64,000 bases of DNA. Origin: Chionoecetes opilio (lineage: Eukaryota > Arthropoda > Malacostraca > Decapoda > Majidae). The stretch lies in NCBI GenBank assembly GCA_016584305.1, contig JACEEZ010022621.1, forward strand, positions 1 through 64,000, read 5' to 3'. Made by a program: the position numbers and the translations under genes. Numbering within the stretch: the stretch's first letter is position 1; every line of letters begins with the position of its first letter. The notes beneath the pieces were generated by a model. That model saw only the letters and a list, made by a program, of their open reading frames with translations, ran no database searches and was not told the DNA's origin. This document shows, in pieces, positions 1-12,664 of the stretch.

Positions 1-44
1 ATCCAAAAAAAAAACACCAATCCCCTACTAAAAATCTTGAAAGA
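1..44. repeat. 3' end of an A monomer upstream of the first B
   Basis: This is the last part of an A monomer cut by the window edge. It is error-rich, with a run of ten A's near position 5. It leads directly into the first B unit. Confidence 0.7.
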
Positions 45-664
45 ACACATTTGGGGTATAAAGCATTATCATAAGGAAAATTTCCCTTCTATTAATGATA
101 AAACACTAAAATTTAACAAGAAACTATCAAAAAAAACGTGTAATATACAATTGTATCACAATATAGATCTCAAACCCCTATTATAAGCTTACAGTAGTTT
201 TAAAATAGCAATTTCTAACGAAAGCAACTATAATACCACATTTTGAATTTCTGTTTTAAAAAAAAAGGGTGAATAATGTCAATTTTCGACCTTTTTAGCC
301 CTTCAAAAAAAACATTAAAACACTTGAAAAAAACGGTTTCTAAGATTAAAAGATACTAATTTCATTAAAAAATACATATTTTAAGCTCATTAATATTGTA
401 AAATATAGTTGTGTAAAGTGCTGCATAATGTCAAATTTCGACATTTTTTAGGCTTTCAAAAATACATTAAAATACTTGGAAAACGTTGTTTGTAAGATTA
501 AAATTGATATCTAAATTTCATGAAAAATACATATTTTTAGCTATTAATTTTTGTAAAATATAGTTGTAGCAAATATAAAAATCTATTTAGCTACAGATAT
601 AAAGAAATATACTTTAATTTGTAGAAAAAACAATCTTCACTGATAACTAGCTGAAATCATTGAA
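45..664. repeat. B unit 1, short form (Bc-type, two C copies)
   Basis: The 5' part is the diverged A-like segment, with 'gtataaagcattatcat' at about 56. Two C copies begin near 265 ('gtgaataatg') and 418 ('gtgctgcataatg'). The tail runs to 'agctgaaatcattg', a Bc-specific ending. The length of 620 bp matches the short form. The tail also carries 'caatcttcac', closer to Bb, and the next A monomer mixes post-Bc and post-Ba markers, so some exchange is possible. The region is noisy. Confidence 0.85.
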
Positions 665-1919
665 ACACTACATTTTTTTGGGTTTATAGCAATATGATAA
701 GTAAAACTATTTGTATATATACAATAACGCTACAGTTTACAGGAAACTATGAAAAACGCTTGCAATATACCGTTATATCACAAAAAATAACCTCTTACTC
801 TTCTATTTAATAGCTTAAAAGTAATGTAAGCTACTTAAAAGGTGCAAATTATTCTAAAAAGAGGATTTTATACTTCAATTTGTAGGAAAACAGCTATATA
901 TCCCGATAAAAATACCCAATATCATTGAAAAAACTACTTTTATGGGTTATAGCAATATAATAAGAAAAACTACTTGTAATATACAATAAGTACAGTTTAG
1001 AAGAAACTAGAAAAACGCTGCAAAATAACCGTTATTTACAATAAATATCCTCTTACTTTCTATTTTAAAACTTAATGTAATGTAAGTACTTATAGTGCAA
1101 ATTATTCTAAAGAGGATTTTATACTTCAATTTGTAGGAAAACAGTTATATATCACGATAGATAGCAATATCATTGAAAACATACATTATATGGTTTTAAG
1201 CAATATGTTTAGTAAAACTACTTTTATATATACAATAACGCTACATTTTTCAGAGAATTATAAAGCTTGCAGTATACCGTTTATCACAATAAATACCTCT
1301 TACTTTCTATTTATTAGCTTAATGTAATTAAGCTACTTTTAGGTGCAATTATTCTAAAAAGAGGATTTTAAACTCAATTGTAGGAAAACAGCTACATATC
1401 ACTGATAACTAGCCCAAAATCATTGAAAACCTACATTTTATGTTGTTTTATACAATATAATAGTAAAACTTACTGTATATAGCAATAACGCCCACAGTTT
1501 ACAGAAACTATGAAAAACGCTTTCAAAATACCGTTATTTCACAATAAATAACCTCTTAAATCTTCTATTTAATGCTTAAGTAATTAAGCTATTATAGGTG
1601 CAATTATTATAAAAAGGTTTATACTTCAATTTGTAGAAACACATAATCATGATAACTAGCTAAAATCATTGAAACCTAATTTTAGGGTTTTAGAAATAGT
1701 AATAAACTGCTTGTATTTACAATAACGCTACAGTTATGAGAAACTATGAAAAACGCTTGCAAATCCCGTTTTTCACAAAAAAACCCCTCTACCTTCTTTT
1801 TATTAGCTTAATGAATGTAAGCACTTATACGCCCAAATTATTCAAAAAAAAAAGGATTGTAATTTCAATTTTGTAGGAAAAAAACTAATATCACCGAAAC
1901 TAGTTAAAATCTTGAAAGA
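665..1919. repeat. About five A monomers (noisy)
   Basis: The 1255 bp correspond to 4.8 monomers of 262 bp; the shortfall comes from scattered deletions. The first monomer starts like a post-Bc copy ('aaaactatttgta') but its middle carries the post-Ba markers 'tttacagg' and 'ttaaaagtaatg'. The last monomer has an AC-rich, error-laden end before the next B. Confidence 0.85.
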
Positions 1920-2530
1920 ACACATTTGGGGGTATAAAGCATTATCAAAGGAAAATTTCCTTCTATTAATGAATAACCTAAATTAAGAAGAAAAATATGA
2001 AAAAAAACGTATAAATAACAAATTTTATCACAAATAGTCTCCAACCCCTATTATAAGTTACAGTAGATTAAAATAGCAATTTTTTAAAGAAAACAACTAT
2101 AATTCCACATTTTTTAATTCTCTATCAAAAAAAAGCTGAAAAATGCAATTTTTGACATTTTTTTGCCCTTTAAAAATACATTAAAACACTTTAAAAAAAG
2201 TTGTTTTTAAAATTTAAATGATACAAATTTTTATGAAAAAACACATTTTAAGCTCATAATATGTAAAAAATGTTGTGTAAAAGTGCTGAAAATGTCAAAT
2301 TTTGACATTTTTTGGCTTTCAAAAATACATTAAATACTTGGAAAAAAAGTTGTTTTTAGGGTTAAAAAATTTAATCTAATTTCCCTGAAAAAAAAAATAT
2401 TTTTAGTATTAATTTTGTAAAAAAAAAAGTTTTAGCAAATATAAAAAAACTATTTACTAAGATATAAAGAAATAATTCAATTTGTAGAAAAAACAACTCT
2501 CCCAAAGATAACTAGCTAAAAACATTGAAA
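1920..2530. repeat. B unit 2, short form with a Ba-like tail
   Basis: The 5' half is Bc-like and there are two C copies, near 2130 and 2284. The tail ends in 'caactct' rather than the Bc 'attactttt'. The following monomer has the post-Ba markers 'agcattatgataag' and 'ttacagg'. The copy therefore looks like a Bc/Ba recombinant. Errors are heavy here, including long A runs near 2390-2430, so the breakpoint cannot be placed well. Confidence 0.75.
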
Positions 2531-5500
2531 ACACTACATTTTAGGGTTTATAGCATTATGATAAGTAAAAAAAACTGTATTTATACAATAACGGAACAGT
2601 TACAGGAACTATGAAAAAAAGCTTGCAATATACCGTTATTCACAAAAAAAAAACCTCTTACTCTTTTATTTAATAGTTAAAATAATTAAGCTTTAAGGTG
2701 CAAATTTTTTCTAAAAAAAAGGGTTTTTATACTCAATTTGTAGGAAAAAAAGCTATATACACTGTAACTAAAAAAAAATCATTGAAAACACTACATTTTA
2801 TGGGTTTATAGCAATATAATAAGTAAAACTACTTGTATATATACAATAACGCTACAGTTTAGAAGAAACTATGAAAAACGCTTGCAATATACCGTTATAT
2901 CACAATAAACAATCTCTTACTCTTCTATTTAATAGCTTAATGTAATGTAATCTACTTATTGGTGCAAATTATTCTAAAAAGAGGATTTTATACTTCAATT
3001 TGTAGGAAAACAGCTATATATCACCGATAAATAGCTAATATCATTGAAAACACTACATTTTATGGGTTTATAGCAATATAATAAGTAAAACTACTTGTAT
3101 ATATACAATAACGCTACAGTTTACAAGAAATTATGAAAAATGCTTGCAATATACCGTTATATGACAATAAATAACCTCTTACTCTTCTATTTAATAGCTT
3201 AATGTAATGTAAGCTACTTATATGTGCAAATTATTCTAAAAAGAGGATTTTATACCTCAATTTGTAGGAAAACAGCTATATATCACCGATAAATAGCTAA
3301 TATCATTGAAAACACTACATTTTATGGTTTATAACAATATTTAAGTAAAACTACTTGTATATATACAATACCGCTACAGTTTACAAGAAAACTATGAAAA
3401 ACGCTTGCAATATACCGTTATATCACAATAAATAACCTCTTACTCTTCTATTTAATAGCTTAATGTAATGTAAGCTACTTATGGGTGCAAATTATTCTAA
3501 AAAAGGATTTTATATTTCAATTTGTAGGAAAACAGCTATATATCACCGATAAATAGCTAATATCATTGAAAACACTACATTTTATGGGTTTTATAGCAAT
3601 ATGAATAAGTAAAACTACTTGTATATATACAATAACGCTACAGTTTAAAGAAACTAGGAAAAACGCTTGCAATATACCTATATATCACAATAAATATCCT
3701 CTTACTCTTCTATTTAATAGCTTAATCGTAATGTAAGCTACTTATAGGTGCAAATATTACTAAAAAGAATTTTATACTTCAATTTGTAGGAAAACAGCTA
3801 ATATCACGATAATAGCTAAAATCATTGAAAACACTACATTTTATGGTTTATAGCAATATAATAAGTAAAACTACTTGTATATATACAATAACGCTACAGT
3901 TTAGAAGAAACTATGAAAAACGCTTGCAATATACTTTTATATCACAATAAATAACCTCTTACTCTTCTAGTTAATAGCTTAATGTAATGTAAGCTACTTA
4001 TAGGTGCAAATTATTCTAAAAAGAGGATTTTATACTTCAATTTGTAGGAAAACAGCTACATATCACTGATAACAAGCTAAAATCATTGAAAACACTACAT
4101 TTTATGTGTTTATAGCAATATAATAAGTAAAACTACTTGTATATATACAATAACGCTACAGTTTAGAAGAAACTATGAAAAACGCTTGCAATATACCATT
4201 ATATCACAATAAATAACCTCTTACTCTTCTATTTAATAGCTTAATGTAATGTAAGCTACTTATAGGTGCAAATTATTCTAAAAAGAGGATTTTATACTTC
4301 AATTTGTAGGAAAACAGCTATATATCACCGATAAATACCTAATATCATTGAAAACACTACATTTTATGGGTTTATAGCAATATAATAAGTAAAACTACTT
4401 GTATATATACAATAACGCTACAGTTTAGAAGAAACTATGAAAAACGCTTGCAATATACCGTTATATCACAATAAATATCCTCTTACTCTTCTATTTAATA
4501 GCTTAATGTAATGTAAGCTACTTATAGGTGCAAATTAATCTAAAAAGATTATTTTATACTTCAATTTGTAGGAAAACAGCTATATATCACCGATAGATAG
4601 CTAAAATCATTGAAAACACAACATTATATGGGTTTATATCAATATGTTAAGTAAAACTACTTATATATATACAATAACGCTACAGTTTACAAGAAATTAT
4701 GAAAAACGCTTGCAGTATACCGTTATATCACAATAAATAACCTCTTACTCTTCTATTTAATAGCTTAACGTAATGTAAGCTACTTATAGGTGCAAATTAT
4801 TCTAAAAAGAGGATTTTATACTTCAATTTGTAGGAAAACAGCTACATATCACTGATAACTAGCTAAAATCATTGAAAACACTACATTTTATGTGTTTATA
4901 GCAATATAATAAGTAAAACTACTTGTATATATGCAATAACGCTACAGTTTAGAAGAAACTATGAAAAACGCTTGCAATATACCGTTATATCACAATAAAT
5001 AACCTCTTACTCTTCTATTTAATAGCTTAATGTAATGTAAGCTACTTATAGGTGCAAATTATTCTAAAAAGAGGATTTTATACTTCAATTTGTAGGAAAA
5101 CAGCTATATATCACCGATAAATAGCTAATATCATTGAAAACACTACATTATATGGGTTTATATCAATATGTTAAGTAAAACTACTTGTATATATACAATA
5201 ACGCTACAGTTTACAAGAAACTATGAAAAACGCTTGCAATATACCGTTATATCACAATAAATAACCTCTTACTCTTCTATTTAATAGCTTAATGTAATGT
5301 AAGCTACTTATAGGTGCAAATTATTCTAAAAGAGATTATTATACTTCATTGTAGGAAAACAGCTATATAATCACCGATAACTAGCTAAAATCATTTGAAA
5401 ACACGACATTTTAATGGGTTTATAGCATATGGTAATAAACTGCTTGTATATATACAATAACGCTACAGTTTATAAAAATAATGAAAAACGCTTGCAATAT

Positions 5501-5670
5501 ACCGTTATATCACAATAAATCACCCTCTTACTCTTCTATTTTACTAGCTTAATGTAATGTTTCAGCTCGCGTATACGCCCCAAATTATTCTAAAAAAAGG
5601 ATTGTATACTTCAATTTGTAGGAAAACAAGCCATATACACACCGATAACTAGCTAAAATCCTTGAAAAGA
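2531..5670. repeat. Twelve A monomers, mostly clean
   Basis: From the unit start at 2788 to the next B at 5671 there are 2883 bp, exactly eleven monomers of 262 bp, preceded by one noisy copy. Between about 2790 and 5330 the copies differ at only a few sites. Both main A variants occur: the common form, and the form with 'aattaatctaaaaagatta' near 4533 that is followed by 'cgatagatagc'. Errors return after about 5330. Confidence 0.93.
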
Positions 5671-6468
5671 ACACATTTTGAGGGTATACTAGCATTATCA
5701 TAAGTAAATTCCGTCTATTAACTGATATAACACTACAATTCAGTAAAGAAACTATGAAAAGCACGATAATATACAATTGTAATCACAATATAGTCCTTAA
5801 ACTCCTATATAAGCTTACAGTAGATTAAAATAGCAATTTCTAATGAAAACACTATACTACCAAATTTTGAATTTCTCTATCAAAACGAAGAGCTGATAAA
5901 GTTTATTTTCGACATTTTTTAGCCCCTTTCAAAATACATTAAAACACTTGAAAAAAATTTGTGTTTCTAAGATTAAAATTGATATATAATTTTTCATGAA
6001 AAAAACACATTTTAAGCTCCATAATATTTGTAAAATATAGTTTGCGTAAAAGTGCTGTATAATTCAAATTTTCGAAATTTGTTATTTTTAGGCTTTCAAA
6101 AATACATTAAAATACTTTGAACCACGTTTGTTTTTTAAGATTAAATTGGATACCTAAATTTCATGAAAAATACATATTTTTAGCTCTAACATTGTAAAAT
6201 ATAGTTGTGTAAAAGTCGAATAATGTCTATTTTCGACATTTTTAGGAGCCCTCCAAAATACATTAAAATACTTTAAAACAACATTGTTTTTAAGATTAAA
6301 ATTGATACTAATTTTCATGAACAATACATATTTTTAGCTATTAATTTTTGTAAAGAATATAGTTGTAGCAATTATAAAAAGCTATTTAGCTAGCAGATAT
6401 AAAGAAATATACTTCAATTTTGTTAGAAGAAAAAAACTCTTCAATGATAACTACTAAATTCATTGAAA
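5671..6468. repeat. B unit 3, long form (Ba, three C copies)
   Basis: The diverged A-like start is followed by C copies near 5890, 6053 and 6215, then the Ba tail 'actcttcaatgataac'. The first C copy has 'taaagtttattttcgac', a sub-variant also present at 38289 and 52438. The length of 798 bp, against 778, reflects small insertions. The preceding A has the pre-Ba form ('tatacgcccc'). Confidence 0.87.
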
Positions 6469-9400
6469 ACACTACTTTTTATGGGTTTATAGCATTATGT
6501 AATAAAACCTACTTGTTATATACAATAACGCTGACAGTTTACTGGAAACTATGAAAAACGCGATTGCAATATACCGTATATCACATAAATACCTCTTAAT
6601 CTCTATTTAATAGCTTAAAGTAATGTAAGCTAGTTTACTTATAGGTGCAAATTATTCTAAAAAAAAGGATTTTATGGCTTTCAATTGTAGGCAAACAGCT
6701 ATATATCATGATAACTATCTAAAATCATTGAACACATTACCATTTGTGTGGGGTTTATAGGCATATATAAGTAAAATACTTGTATATATACAATAACGCT
6801 ACAGTTTAGAAGAAACTATGGAAACACGCTTGCAATATACAGTTATAATCACAATAAATAACCTTTTACACTCTTCTATTTACTAGCTTATGTACTGTAA
6901 GGCTACTTATAGTGCAATTATTCTAAAAAGAGGATTTTATACTTCAATTTGTAGAAAAAACAGCTATATTCACCGAAAATAGCTAATATCATAGAAACAC
7001 TAACATTTTATGGGTTTATAAGCATATAATAAGTAAACGACTTGTGGAATATATACAATACGCTACAATTTTAGAAGAAACTATGAAAAAACGCTTGCAA
7101 TATAACCGTTATATCACAATAAATATCCTCTTACTCTTCTATTTAAGTAGCTTTAATGTATTAAGCTAAACTTATCAGGTGCAAATTAATTCTAAAAATT
7201 ATTTTATACTTCAATTTGTAGGACAAACAGCTATATATCACCGATAATGCTATAGCATTGAAACAACACTACATTATATGGGTTTATATCATATGTTAAG
7301 TAAAAACTACTTGTATAACAGCAATAAACCTACAGTTTTACAAGAACTATGAAAAACGCTTTTGCATATACCGTTATATCACAATAAATAACCTCTTACT
7401 CTTCTAAATTTAATAGCTTTAATGTAATGTAAGCTACTTATAGGTGCAATTATTCTAAAAAGAGGAATTTTATACTTCAATTTGTAGGAAAAATGCTATA
7501 TAATCCACCGATAATAGCTATTATATTGAAACACTACATTTTATGGGTTTATAGCAATATGGTAAGTAAAACTGCTTGTATATATACAATAACCTACTAG
7601 TTTATAAGAAACTATTAAAACGCGGTGCAATATACTGTTCTATCACAATAAAATACCCTCTTACCTCTTCTATTTATTAGCTTAATGATGTACGCTACTT
7701 ATAGGTTGGGCAAATTAACTAAAAAGATAATTTTTATACTTCAATTATGTAGTGAAAGCAGCTATATTCGCCGATCGATAGCTATATCCTTGAAAACACT
7801 ACTTTATGGTTGTTATATCAATATGGTTAAGTAAAACTACTTGTATATATACAAACGCTACAGTTTTTACAAGAAACTATGAAAAAACGCTTGCATATAC
7901 CGTTATATCACAATAAATAACCTCTTACTTCCTTCTATTTAAAAAAAAAAAAAATAGCTTCATGTAATGTAAGCTACTTATAGGTGCATTATTCTACAAA
8001 GAGGATTTTATACTTCACTTTGTAGGAAAACAGCTATATAGTCCCGATAATAGCTAATATCATTGAAAACACTACATGTATTGGTTTACTACGCAATATA
8101 ATAAGTAAAACTACTTGGTATAATCTACAATAAACTGCTACAGGTAGAGAAACTATGAAAAAACGCTTGCAACTATACCGTTATATCACAATAAATATCC
8201 TCTTATCTTCTATTTAATAGCTTAACTGTATGTAGCTACTTCTAGGGCAAATTATCTAAAAGATTATTTATCTTCAATTTTTAAGGAAAACGCTATATAT
8301 CACCCGATAGATAGCTACATCTCATTGAAAACACTACATTATAATGGGTTTTATAATCAATATGTTAAGTAAAACTACTCACTTGTATATATACAAAGCT
8401 ACAGTTTTTTAACAAGAAACTCTGAAAAACGGTTGCAATATACCGTTATAAATCACATAAATAACCTCTTACTCTTCTATTTTAATATCTTAATGTAATG
8501 TAAGCTACTTATAGTTGCAAATTATTCTATAAAGAGATTTAATTACGTCAATTTGTAAGGACAACAAACTATATATCACCGATAACTATCTAAAATCATT
8601 GAAACACTACATTTTATGTTTTAATAGCCATATAATAAGTAAAAGACTACTTGTATATTATACAATAACGCTACAGTTTACAAGAACTATGAAAACCGCT
8701 TGCATATATACCGTTATATCACAATAAATAACCTCTTACTCTTCTCATTAATAGCTAAATGTATGTAAGGCTACTTATAGGTGCAATTATTCTAAAATAG
8801 ATTTTATACTTCAATTTGTAGGAACACCAGCTATATATCACCGATAAATATATTATCTTGAAAACACTACTTTTATGGGTTTTTTATTAGCAATATTTTA
8901 GTAAAACTACTTGTATTATACAATAACGCTGACAGTTTACAAGAAATTATGAAAAAAACGCTTTGCAATTACCGTTTATCATAATAATAACCTATTACTC
9001 TTCCTATTTAATAGCTTAATGGTAATTAAGCTATCTTATAGGTGCAAATTATTCTCAAAAGAGGATTTTATACTTCAATTTTGTAGGAAAACACTATATA
9101 TCACTGATAACTAGACTAAAATACATGAAAACACTACATTTTTATGGGTTTATAGCAATATAATAAGTAAACTACTGTGTATATCTAAATAACGCGAACA
9201 GTTTTTACAGAAACTATGAAAAAAAAACGCTTGCAATATCCGTATATCACAATAAATATCCTCTTTACTCTTCTATTATAGCTTATTAATGTAAGCTACT
9301 TTAATGTGCAAATTAATCTAAAAAGATTATTTTATACTGTCAATTTGTAGGACAACAGCGATATATCACCGGGATAGATTAGCTAATATCATTGAAAACA

Positions 9401-9941
9401 CTAACATATATTGGTTTATATCAATATGTTTAAGAAAAACTACTTGTATATATAAAATAACGCTACAGTTTAGAAAGAAACTATGAAAAAAAACCGCTGC
9501 ATTATGCTGTTAAAATCAAATAAATAACCTCATACTCTTCTATTTAATAGCTTAATATGCAATGTAGAGCTACTTATAGGTGCAAATTATTCTAAAAAGA
9601 GGATTTTATACCCTCAATTTGTGGAAAACAGCTATATATCATCGATAAATAGCTAATACATTGAAAACAACTACGTTTTATGGGTTTTATAGCAATATGG
9701 TAATAAAACTGCTTGTATATCTCAATAACCTTACAGTTTATAATGAAACTATGAAAAACGCTTGGCAATATACCGTTATATCACAATAAAATACCCTCCT
9801 TACTCTTCTATTTTATTAGCTTAATGTAATTAAGCTACTTATAACGTCCAAATTATTTTTCCCTTAAAAAAAGGATTGTATGCTTCAATTTGTAGGAAAC
9901 AACTATATTCACCGATAACTAGGCTAAAATCATTGAAAATG
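6469..9941. repeat. About thirteen A monomers (noisy)
   Basis: The 3473 bp equal 13.3 monomers. The first copy carries the post-Ba marker 'cttaaagtaatg' near 6614. Single-base indels occur every few tens of bases. A run of thirteen A's near 7940 interrupts 'ctatttaatagc'. The last copy has the pre-Ba variant ('aataccctcc', 'tataacgtcc'). Confidence 0.85.
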
Positions 9942-10720
9942 AACTATTTTGAGGGTATAAACATTATCGATAAGGTAATTTTCCTTCTATTGAATGATAT
10001 AACACTACAATTAAGAAAACTATGAAAAACACGTATAATATACAATTGTATCACATAATAGTCTCAAACCCTATTATAAAGCTTAACATTAGATTAAAAT
10101 AGCAATTTCTAATGAAAAATACTATAATTCCACATTTGAATTTTACTCTATCAAAAAGAGCTGAATAATGTCAATTTTCTACATTTTTTAGCCTTTCAAA
10201 AATACATTAAAACACTTGAACAAACGTTGCTTTCTAAGATTAAAATTATACATAATTTTTCATGAAAAATACACAGTTTTAAGCTCATATATTGTCAAAA
10301 TATAGTTGTGTAAAGTGCTGAAATAATGTCAATTTCGACATTTTTTAGGCTTTCAAAAAACCTTAAAATACTTGAAAAACGTTGTTGTTGTGAAGATTAA
10401 AATTGATATCCTAAATTTCATGAAAAAGACATATTTTTTAGCTCATAACATTGTACAATATAGTTGTGTAAAAGTGCTAATAATGTCTAATTTTCGCGAC
10501 ATTTTTAGCCCTCAAAAGATAACATTAAATACTTGAAAAAACATTGTTTTAAGATTAAATTGATATCTAATTTTCATGAAAATCCATATTTTTTAGCTAT
10601 TAATTTTGTAAAATATAGTTGTAGCAAATAATAAAAAGCTATTTTAGCTACAGATATAAAGAATATACTTCAATTTGTAAAAAACAACTCTTCAATGATA
10701 ACTAGCTAATATCATTAGAA
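9942..10720. repeat. B unit 4, long form (Ba); starts a 7.5-kb super-repeat
   Basis: The unit is 779 bp with three C copies, near 10163, 10317 and 10474. Its third C copy has the Ba-specific 'gtctaatttt' form and the tail has 'caactcttcaatg'. With one A monomer and the Bb unit after it, it opens the order Ba-A-Bb-A-Bc that recurs at 17430. Confidence 0.88.
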
Positions 10721-10989
10721 ACACTACATTTTCTGGGTTTGATTAGCTAGATAAATAGTAAAAACTACTTGTATATATACATAACGTTACATTTTAGAAA
10801 GCAACCTATGAAAACGCGTTGAGATTACCGTATATATCCAATAAAGAACTTCTTACTCTTCTATTTTTTAGGCTTAATGGTAATGTAAGCTACTTTATAG
10901 GTGTAAAATTATTCTCAAAAAAGGATTGTATCCTTCAATTTGCAAACAGCTATATATCACCGATAACTAGCTAAAATCATTGAAAATAA
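10721..10989. repeat. Single A monomer, pre-Bb variant
   Basis: This lone A between two B units has the markers of the monomer that always precedes Bb: 'taaagaac', 'ggtgtaaa' and 'gcaaacagc' near the end. Confidence 0.88.
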
Positions 10990-11777
10990 ACACATTTTGA
11001 GGGTATAATCCTTATCATAAGGTAGATTCCTCTATTAACATATAACCTGAACAATTAAAAAGAAACTATGAAAACAAGTATAGATATACAATTGTATCAC
11101 AATATAGAGTCTCATTACTCTATTACTAAGCTTACCCGTAGTTTAAAATAGCTTTCTAACGAAAACAACTATAATTCCACATTTTTGAATTTCTCTAATC
11201 AAAAAAGGGCTGAATAATGTCCACTTTTCGACATTTTTAGCCCTTTCAAAAAATCATTAAAACACTTGTGAAAAACGTTGTTATTAAAAATAAAATTTGT
11301 ACCTAAATTACATGAAAAATACATATTTTAAGCTCATAATATTGTAAAGATCTTGTTGTGTAAAAGTGCTGAATAATGTCACAATTTCGACATTTTTTGA
11401 CTTTCAAAAATACATTAAAACACTTGAAAAAACGTTGTTTTTTACAGATTAAATTGATACTAAATTCATGACAAATACATATTTTAGCTTATAACATTGT
11501 AAAAATATAGTATTTGTAGGAATGCGGAATAATGTAAATTTCGACTATTATTTACATTCAAAATACATTAACATTCTTGAAAAACTTGTTTTTAAGGATG
11601 AAATTGATATCTAAATTTCATGAAAAATACATAATTTTTAGCTATTAATTTGTAAAAATATAGTTTGTAACAAATAAAAAACGTCTCTTTACCTACAGAT
11701 AATAAAGAAATATACTTCAATTGGAGGGGGAGTTTGTAGAAAAAACCAATCTCCACTGATAGCGCTAATCATTGAAA
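10990..11777. repeat. B unit 5, long form (Bb, three C copies)
   Basis: Bb is recognised by 'gttattaa' in the first C copy, the 'aatgtaaatttcgac' third C copy near 11531, and the tail 'accaatctccactgat'. The three C copies begin near 11210, 11366 and 11523. An insertion of about ten bases, 'ggaggggga', sits near 11722 and is probably an error. Confidence 0.87.
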
Positions 11778-12043
11778 ACACTACATTTTATGGGTTTATA
11801 GTCAAATGATATGTAAAATTACTTGTTCTCTACAAAAACTTCTACAGTTTACAAGTAAACTATAAAAACGCTTGCAATATACCGTTATAATCACAATAAA
11901 TAATCCTATGCTCTACTATTTATTAGCTTAATGTAATGTAAGCTACTTATAGGTGCAATTATTTTAAAAAAAGGATTATACTTGTATTTGTGTAAAGAAA
12001 ACTGCTATATATCCACTGATACTAGCTAAAATCATTGAAAAGA
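11778..12043. repeat. Single A monomer, pre-Bc variant
   Basis: Markers of the monomer that precedes Bc are present: 'cctatgctctac', 'attattttaaaaa', 'acttgtatttgtg' and 'aaaactgc'. Confidence 0.88.
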
Positions 12044-12664
12044 ACACATTTTGAGGTATAAAGCTTATCTAAGGTGAATTCTCTATTAAAAATATAACAC
12101 TACAATTAACAAGAAACCTATCAAAAAACGTGTAATATACCATTGTATCACAACATAGAGTCCTCTAAACTCCTATTAATAAGCTTACAGTAGTTTAAAA
12201 TAGCATTTCTAACGAAAGCAACTATAATACCAATCATTTTGAATTTCTGTATTCAAAAAAAGGGCGAAAAATGTCATTTTCGTCTTTTTTAAGCCCTTCA
12301 AAATACATTCAAAACACTTGGAAAAACGTTGTTTTCTAAGACTAAAATTGATACATAATTTTCATTAAAATACATATTTTAAGCTCATAATACTGTAAAA
12401 TATAGTTGTGTATAAGTGCTTGGCATAATGTCAATTTCGAACATTTTGTTAGGCATTTCAAAAATACATTAAAATACTTGGAAAACGTTTGTTTCTAAGA
12501 TTACAATTGATATCTAAATTTCATCAAAATACATATTTGTAGCTATTATTTTGTAAAATATAGTGTAGCAGAAATAAAAATCTATTTAGCTACAGATATA
12601 AAGAAATATACTTCATTTGTAGAAAAATTACTTTTCCACTGATAACGTAGCTAATTCATTGAAA
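12044..12664. repeat. B unit 6, short form (Bc, two C copies)
   Basis: The unit is 621 bp. It has the Bc markers 'aactatacaa'-like spacing, 'gaaagcaactataatacc', 'tttctgta', a second C copy opening with 'gcataatg' near 12424, and the tail 'aaaattacttttcc'. Confidence 0.88.

Noticed and set aside
2788..5670. CRISPR-like array of regular repeats
   Set aside because: The repeats are directly contiguous 262-bp monomers with no unique spacers, and the unit is far longer than CRISPR repeats.
7939..7954. Poly-A and poly-T runs (also near 15050, 25992, 28970) as retroposon tails or regulatory tracts
   Set aside because: They occur only in noisy tracts, interrupt monomers without other inserted sequence, and are absent from clean copies. 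Sequencing or consensus error is more likely.
9942..12664. B units as transposable elements inserted in an A array
   Set aside because: B ends grade into A sequence in register, with no target-site duplication, terminal repeats or coding sequence. Its flanks are homologous to A itself.
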